In this document: piece after piece, positions 13,626 to 15,757 of the stretch | How positions within the stretch are numbered: the first letter of the stretch is position 1 | Layout of the letters: the number at the start of each line of letters is the position of its first letter | Origin: an uncultured Clostridia bacterium | GTDB lineage: Bacteria; Bacillota; Clostridia; Oscillospirales; Oscillospiraceae | Length of the DNA stretch: 15,757 bases | Direction: 5' to 3' | Assembly: GCA_947177115.1 (NCBI GenBank) | Contig: CAMWTG010000028.1 | Location: 1-15,757, forward strand | Position numbers and translations under genes: made by a program | The notes under the pieces: generated by a model | Databases searched by the model: none | What the model was told of the DNA's origin: nothing | The model's input: only the letters and a program-made list of their open reading frames with translations

Positions 13626-14004
13626 AGCATCTGTCCTCCTGGTTTTGTTTCTTCCTGCAAATACCAATAATGGTGTCAATAACGCACAGCACGATAAAAA
13701 GCCCCGTAAAGTTGATCCAGATATCCCTATATGCTGTTTCCGCCAATGGTTCCCTCAACCCGGTAAAACCGATGTAACCAAACGCCAGCAGCTGAGATGG
13801 AATGTACGTAATCATGTATCTGAAAAGCAACAGCTTGGCAGGCAGACTGGTATACAGCTCAAATGCTGCAACACCGATCAAGAGGATCATAGCCCTGTCC
13901 AATTCATGCCAATTGCCGCTTGGGTCTTCATAAATACCTCTGCCAAGGTATAAAACGCTGTTCAGCAGCGTTATCACCGTATATACGACCGCGTAACCCG
14001 ACAC
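13612..14004 (-). CDS. Small polytopic membrane protein, unknown function, start probably damaged
   Basis: A protein of about 130 residues with four hydrophobic helices (about 4-20, 38-58, 63-80, 93-112 from the GTG) and a charged C-terminus, R-K-K-Q-N-Q-E-D-R. I recall a family of similar small Clostridia membrane proteins (possibly DUF6608) but cannot confirm it. GTG 14004 has no ribosome site at the right distance. An ATG at 14017 has GGAGG (14026-14022) just upstream but is out of frame by one base. Removing one G from the GGGG run after that ATG would give M-G-R-I-V-S-G-Y in frame, so the intact gene probably started there. The region upstream has an extended -10 promoter. It overlaps the CPBP remnant downstream, and both appear to be decaying. 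Alternatives are use of the GTG, or a sequencing error in the G run. Confidence 0.6.
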   Translation of the reverse strand: MSGYAVVYTVITLLNSVLYLGRGIYEDPSGNWHELDRAMILLIGVAAFELYTSLPAKLLLFRYMITYIPSQLLAFGYIGFTGLREPLAETAYRDIWINFTGLFIVLCVIDTIIGICRKKQNQEDRCCGQS

Positions 14005-14045
14005 GATCCGGCCCCATTTTTCCTCCCGATAAAAAGTCCACCGTC

Positions 14046-14054
14046 ATTATAGCA
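14046..14054 (-). promoter_or_regulatory. Extended -10 promoter candidate for the 14004-9861 gene set
   Basis: On the minus strand, TGC followed by a perfect TATAAT (14051-14046). No -35 is present at the usual distance. GTCAT and ATGAC flank it as a 5-bp inverted repeat with a 6-base centre, which could be an operator. Transcription would start about 14039, ahead of the ribosome site at 14026. Confidence 0.5.
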
Positions 14055-14114
14055 TGACAATTCCGTTTTTTCCTCTTCTTTTCCTATGAAATTTCTTAAG
14101 ATTTTCCTACGTTC

Positions 14115-14146
14115 GCTTTTCATCCAAGCCATCCGTTATGAAAAGC
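14115..14146. repeat. 9-bp inverted repeat at the 3' end of the 42-residue gene
   Basis: GCTTTTCAT (14115-14123) and ATGAAAAGC (14138-14146) are exact inverted repeats around a 14-base loop. It overlaps the stop codon of the small gene (14120-14122). No T-run follows, so it is more likely a transcript-end stabiliser or a chance stem than a full terminator. Confidence 0.45.
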
Positions 14147-14248
14147 CGTCACTCCGAAGGCCGCGCCTATAATAGCTGCCATGATGATGACAAGGATCCC
14201 CTTTTTGTGCTCTTTGAAATACGCAAATAATATTTTCAAATCTTCCAC
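14120..14248 (-). CDS. 42-residue single-pass membrane peptide, unknown function
   Basis: A GTG-started reading frame of 42 codons. GTG 14248 follows AGGAGG (14260-14255) by 6 bases, one of the strongest ribosome sites in the window. The peptide has a charged amphipathic N-terminus, M-E-D-L-K-I-L-F-A-Y-F-K-E-H-K-K (1-16), a membrane helix of about 20 residues rich in Gly and Ala (G-I-L-V-I-I-M-A-A-I-I-G-A-A-F-G-V, 17-33) and a short tail ending F-H-N-G-W-L-G. There is no Cys, no processing motif and no leader that I recognise. It follows a strong terminator and stands alone in a 313-bp interval (14005-14317) that otherwise holds only the promoter at 14046. Possible roles are a small regulatory membrane protein, a type I toxin or a signalling peptide; none is shown. 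The ribosome site and composition support translation. Confidence 0.65.
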   Translation of the reverse strand: MEDLKILFAYFKEHKKGILVIIMAAIIGAAFGVTAFHNGWLG

Positions 14249-14273
14249 TGTTTTCCTCCTGCATTATAAGCAT

Positions 14274-14311
14274 AAAAACGGCGGTATTGATCTCTCAAGA
14301 CCGCCGTTTTT
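14274..14311. terminator. Strong bidirectional intrinsic terminator
   Basis: A perfect 12-bp stem, AAAAACGGCGGT (14274-14285) with ACCGCCGTTTTT (14300-14311), continues past one mismatch with TTGA/TCAA and a TCTC loop. T-runs lie on both strands. It closes the operon of the 188-residue protein, whose stop is at 14318. Confidence 0.93.
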
Positions 14312-14317
14312 CAGTTA

Positions 14318-14884
14318 TTAAGAAAGCCGTGTAAATGTGCTGTGCTGTTTCCGGTATGCATCGCTGTCCTTCTGCTTCAATTCCCGTTCCACCTGTGCCA
14401 GCTGACGCTCCAGCTCCTTAATCTTGGTCTCGTCAGTCTCGGTATTGAGCCGCTGCTCCAGTTCTTTCTGCTTCTTTTTCAGCTTTTCGATCTCTCGATC
14501 CACCTTGCCGGTATCACATTTCTCTTTTTCGCCGCCCTTTTTTTCTGGACCCTTTGCCCCCTTGTCCTGCTCAGGATCCTCTGCCTTGGGAATGTCTGCG
14601 TCTGGCTTCTTGGCATTGGGGGCAGCCTCTGTCCCTTTGGGGGCATCCGCCGCCCGCTCCGGATCATCGAAGTAAATCTTGGGCTGGCCGTCCTCGTCCT
14701 TACCCATCCAGTAGCGGCCGGACGGCTCCTGCGGCTCCTCCGGAACGTATTCATCCATCACGGGCTTCAAGGGCCGGCCCTGGGTCTCCTCCTCGGGCTT
14801 TTGGACCTTGGGTGCGCCAAGCACCTTCTCAGCCGCTGTCAAGGGTTGGGCTGCGCCGGTGCTCACACCAGAAATCGGTACCAT
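14318..14884 (-). CDS. Charged, Pro/Glu-rich coiled-coil protein, unknown function
   Basis: A 188-residue hydrophilic protein without signal or membrane segment. Residues 1-50 are low in order, with S-G-V-S-T-G-A-A-Q-P. A compact block S-G-R-Y-W-M-G-K-D-E-D-G-Q-P-K-I-Y-F-D-D (55-74) looks conserved. A Lys/Glu/Pro-rich linker (about 78-125) follows, then a clear coiled coil, V-D-R-E-I-E-K-L-K-K-K-Q-K-E-L-E-Q to about residue 170, and the tail Y-R-K-Q-H-S-T-F-T-R-L-S. I have seen hypothetical Clostridia proteins of this pattern but know no function. The ATG at 14884 has AAGGAGG 8 bases upstream. It is 23 bp after the preceding charged protein, so the two form an operon, ended by the terminator at 14274-14311. 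The pairing suggests that the two proteins work together. Confidence 0.75.
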   Translation of the reverse strand: MVPISGVSTGAAQPLTAAEKVLGAPKVQKPEEETQGRPLKPVMDEYVPEEPQEPSGRYWMGKDEDGQPKIYFDDPERAADAPKGTEAAPNAKKPDADIPKAEDPEQDKGAKGPEKKGGEKEKCDTGKVDREIEKLKKKQKELEQRLNTETDETKIKELERQLAQVERELKQKDSDAYRKQHSTFTRLS

Positions 14885-14907
14885 CGCTCATGCCTCCTTG
14901 AAAAATT

Positions 14908-15378
14908 TTACGCCGTAAATGAAATGGTAGGTTCAGACTCCGCCGGAGCGGCAGCAGCCTCGCCAGTCTCCGTATAAATAACGGGATCGCTGTCAGCCAG
15001 TTCCGCTGCCTCGACAGGCTTATCCTTCAGAGCTGCTTTCGCCGCTTCGCTGATCTGGACCATATCGGTATCCCGGGGGCGGTCCGTCCCGGTCCCTTCC
15101 TCCGCTTTTTTGCGCTCCTCTCTGCGCCTTTCGATGGCGGCGTCCTGCTCCAGCTTCGCCTTCTCCCGCTCAGCCTTTGCCTCCGCCTCCATACCCTTGT
15201 CCAGCTTCTCCTGGTATTTGACCGCTTTCTCCGTACATTCGCCGGTATACCCCAGCGCCCGCTGCATTTTTTCCGTGTCGCCCCCGGCGCTGGCCTGCCG
15301 GTATACGCTCATTGGCGTACCCGACATTCTGATATTCGTACTTGCACCGAGAAGCCCTTCCATCATCTGCACATTCAT
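14908..15378 (-). CDS. Charged helical protein with a V-Q-I-S-x-A-A-K motif, unknown function
   Basis: A 156-residue soluble protein. Residues 1-35 are polar; 36-95 form a long charged helix, with M-Q-R-A-L-G-Y-T-G-E at its start and a run of E-A-K-A-E-R-E-K-A-K-L-E type; residues about 103-116 read D-T-D-M-V-Q-I-S-E-A-A-K-A-A-L. The D-x-V-x-I-S-x-x-A-K pattern is common in short disordered flagellar regulators and related Clostridia proteins, but it is too short to assign. The C-terminus is acidic and Ala-rich. ATG 15378 has AAAGGAG 8 bases upstream; the TTG at 15384 is discarded because it overlaps the proper spacing. It lies 114 bp downstream of the sensor kinase end and 23 bp before its partner gene. 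Confidence 0.75.
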   Translation of the reverse strand: MNVQMMEGLLGASTNIRMSGTPMSVYRQASAGGDTEKMQRALGYTGECTEKAVKYQEKLDKGMEAEAKAEREKAKLEQDAAIERRREERKKAEEGTGTDRPRDTDMVQISEAAKAALKDKPVEAAELADSDPVIYTETGEAAAAPAESEPTISFTA

Positions 15379-15492
15379 GCGCAACGCTCCTTTCTGTCTG
15401 ACAGACTTGCGGCAGAACGTCCCTGCCTTTGTCCAGTCTAACGGTCAGCAGGCCCGGCTGCAAGGGTTTTGCATTGAATGGCGATCTGGATG

Positions 15493-15757
15493 TCACGAAA
15501 TGTTCAGCAGCACATGCAGCGAAAATTGCCGTCCTTCCTTCTCCGTCAGCACCGCTCCGCGATATTTCTCCGCCGCTGACCGGATGTTGGAAAGTCCGGT
15601 CCCCGCCGGGGGAAGCGGCTCGCGGCCACAGGTGTTCTCAAACGTCAGCATATAGAAATCCCCCTGCCGCTGTCCGGAAATGCGGATGGACTGCTCCCCT
15701 TCGCCGGAACGGCAGGCGTTGATCGCGTTGTCCAGCGCGTTTGCGAAGATCACGCAC
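15493..15757 (-). CDS. GHKL-domain (AgrC-type) sensor histidine kinase, C-terminal part (cut by window edge)
   Basis: Only the last 88 codons or so are inside the window, open at the upstream edge. The ATP-binding domain is clear: N box V-I-F-A-N-A-L-D-N-A-I-N-A-C, a G-D-F-Y-M-L-T-F-E-N-T strand, and the G box G-T-G-L-S-N-I-R-S-A-A-E-K-Y. This is the HATPase_c_5/GHKL class, found in AgrC, BlpH and VirS type kinases that usually sense peptides and work with LytTR regulators. The membrane and dimerisation parts are outside, so the signal cannot be judged. The short reading from GTG 15753 is not a true start; the frame continues upstream with Cys. Confidence 0.88.
   Translation of the reverse strand, partial: CVIFANALDNAINACRSGEGEQSIRISGQRQGDFYMLTFENTCGREPLPPAGTGLSNIRSAAEKYRGAVLTEKEGRQFSLHVLLNIS

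Noticed and set aside
14120..14248. AgrD-type pheromone precursor near the GHKL kinase
   Set aside because: There is no Cys or Ser core followed by a charged tail, and no AgrB-like gene is in the window.
14255..14268. TATAAT box just upstream of the 42-residue gene (minus strand, 14268-14263)
   Set aside because: Transcription would begin inside the ribosome site, and no -35 box is at the right distance.

Overview
The window looks like a chromosomal segment of a moderately GC-rich Gram-positive gut anaerobe of class Clostridia, most likely Oscillospiraceae-like. The reasons are AGGAGG-type ribosome binding sites before almost every gene, GTG/TTG starts, a zinc-binding L28, HPr kinase, PadR-HAAS and VanR/VanS families, and many Clostridia-type small membrane proteins. 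The genus is inference only. No tRNA, rRNA, CRISPR array, insertion sequence or phage gene was seen.

Layout. (1) 1-131, minus: the first codons of HPr kinase/phosphorylase, divergent from rpmB (347-535, plus); the 215-bp gap holds a back-to-back pair of good sigma-A promoters. (2) 643-3675, plus: a giant cytosolic Sel1-repeat protein of 26 tandem repeats with a hidden 3 x 36-residue super-period. (3) 3888-5950, plus: a promoter-led operon of a tandem-duplicated HAAS membrane protein and a PadR regulator. (4) 9713-5986, all minus: a TetR regulator, then an ABC-2 exporter (ATPase, permease), a 97-residue membrane protein and an MFS exporter. The last four are tightly packed or overlapping, and two near-identical palindromes sit between tetR and the ATPase; this reads as a self-regulated efflux module. 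(5) 14004-9861, minus, visibly more AT-rich in places: a small membrane protein with a broken start, a CPBP membrane protease that has lost its catalytic block, a GNAT acetyltransferase, a VanR/VanS-type two-component system with no van resistance enzymes in view, and a YoaP-like GNAT/thioredoxin-fold protein. (6) 15757-14120, minus: the C-terminal end of a GHKL (AgrC-type) sensor kinase, two charged coiled-coil proteins of unknown function, a strong 12-bp-stem terminator and a 42-residue single-pass membrane peptide.

How the genes fit together. Regions 3 and 4 each pair a transcriptional regulator with membrane proteins it probably controls. Region 5 is a sensor-response unit with accessory enzymes and decaying membrane genes upstream. 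The most notable observations are the A-B-C super-repeat of the Sel1 protein with one fused unit, the operator set around tetR, the two adjacent broken genes upstream of the VanRS pair, and the small peptide gene at 14248-14120.
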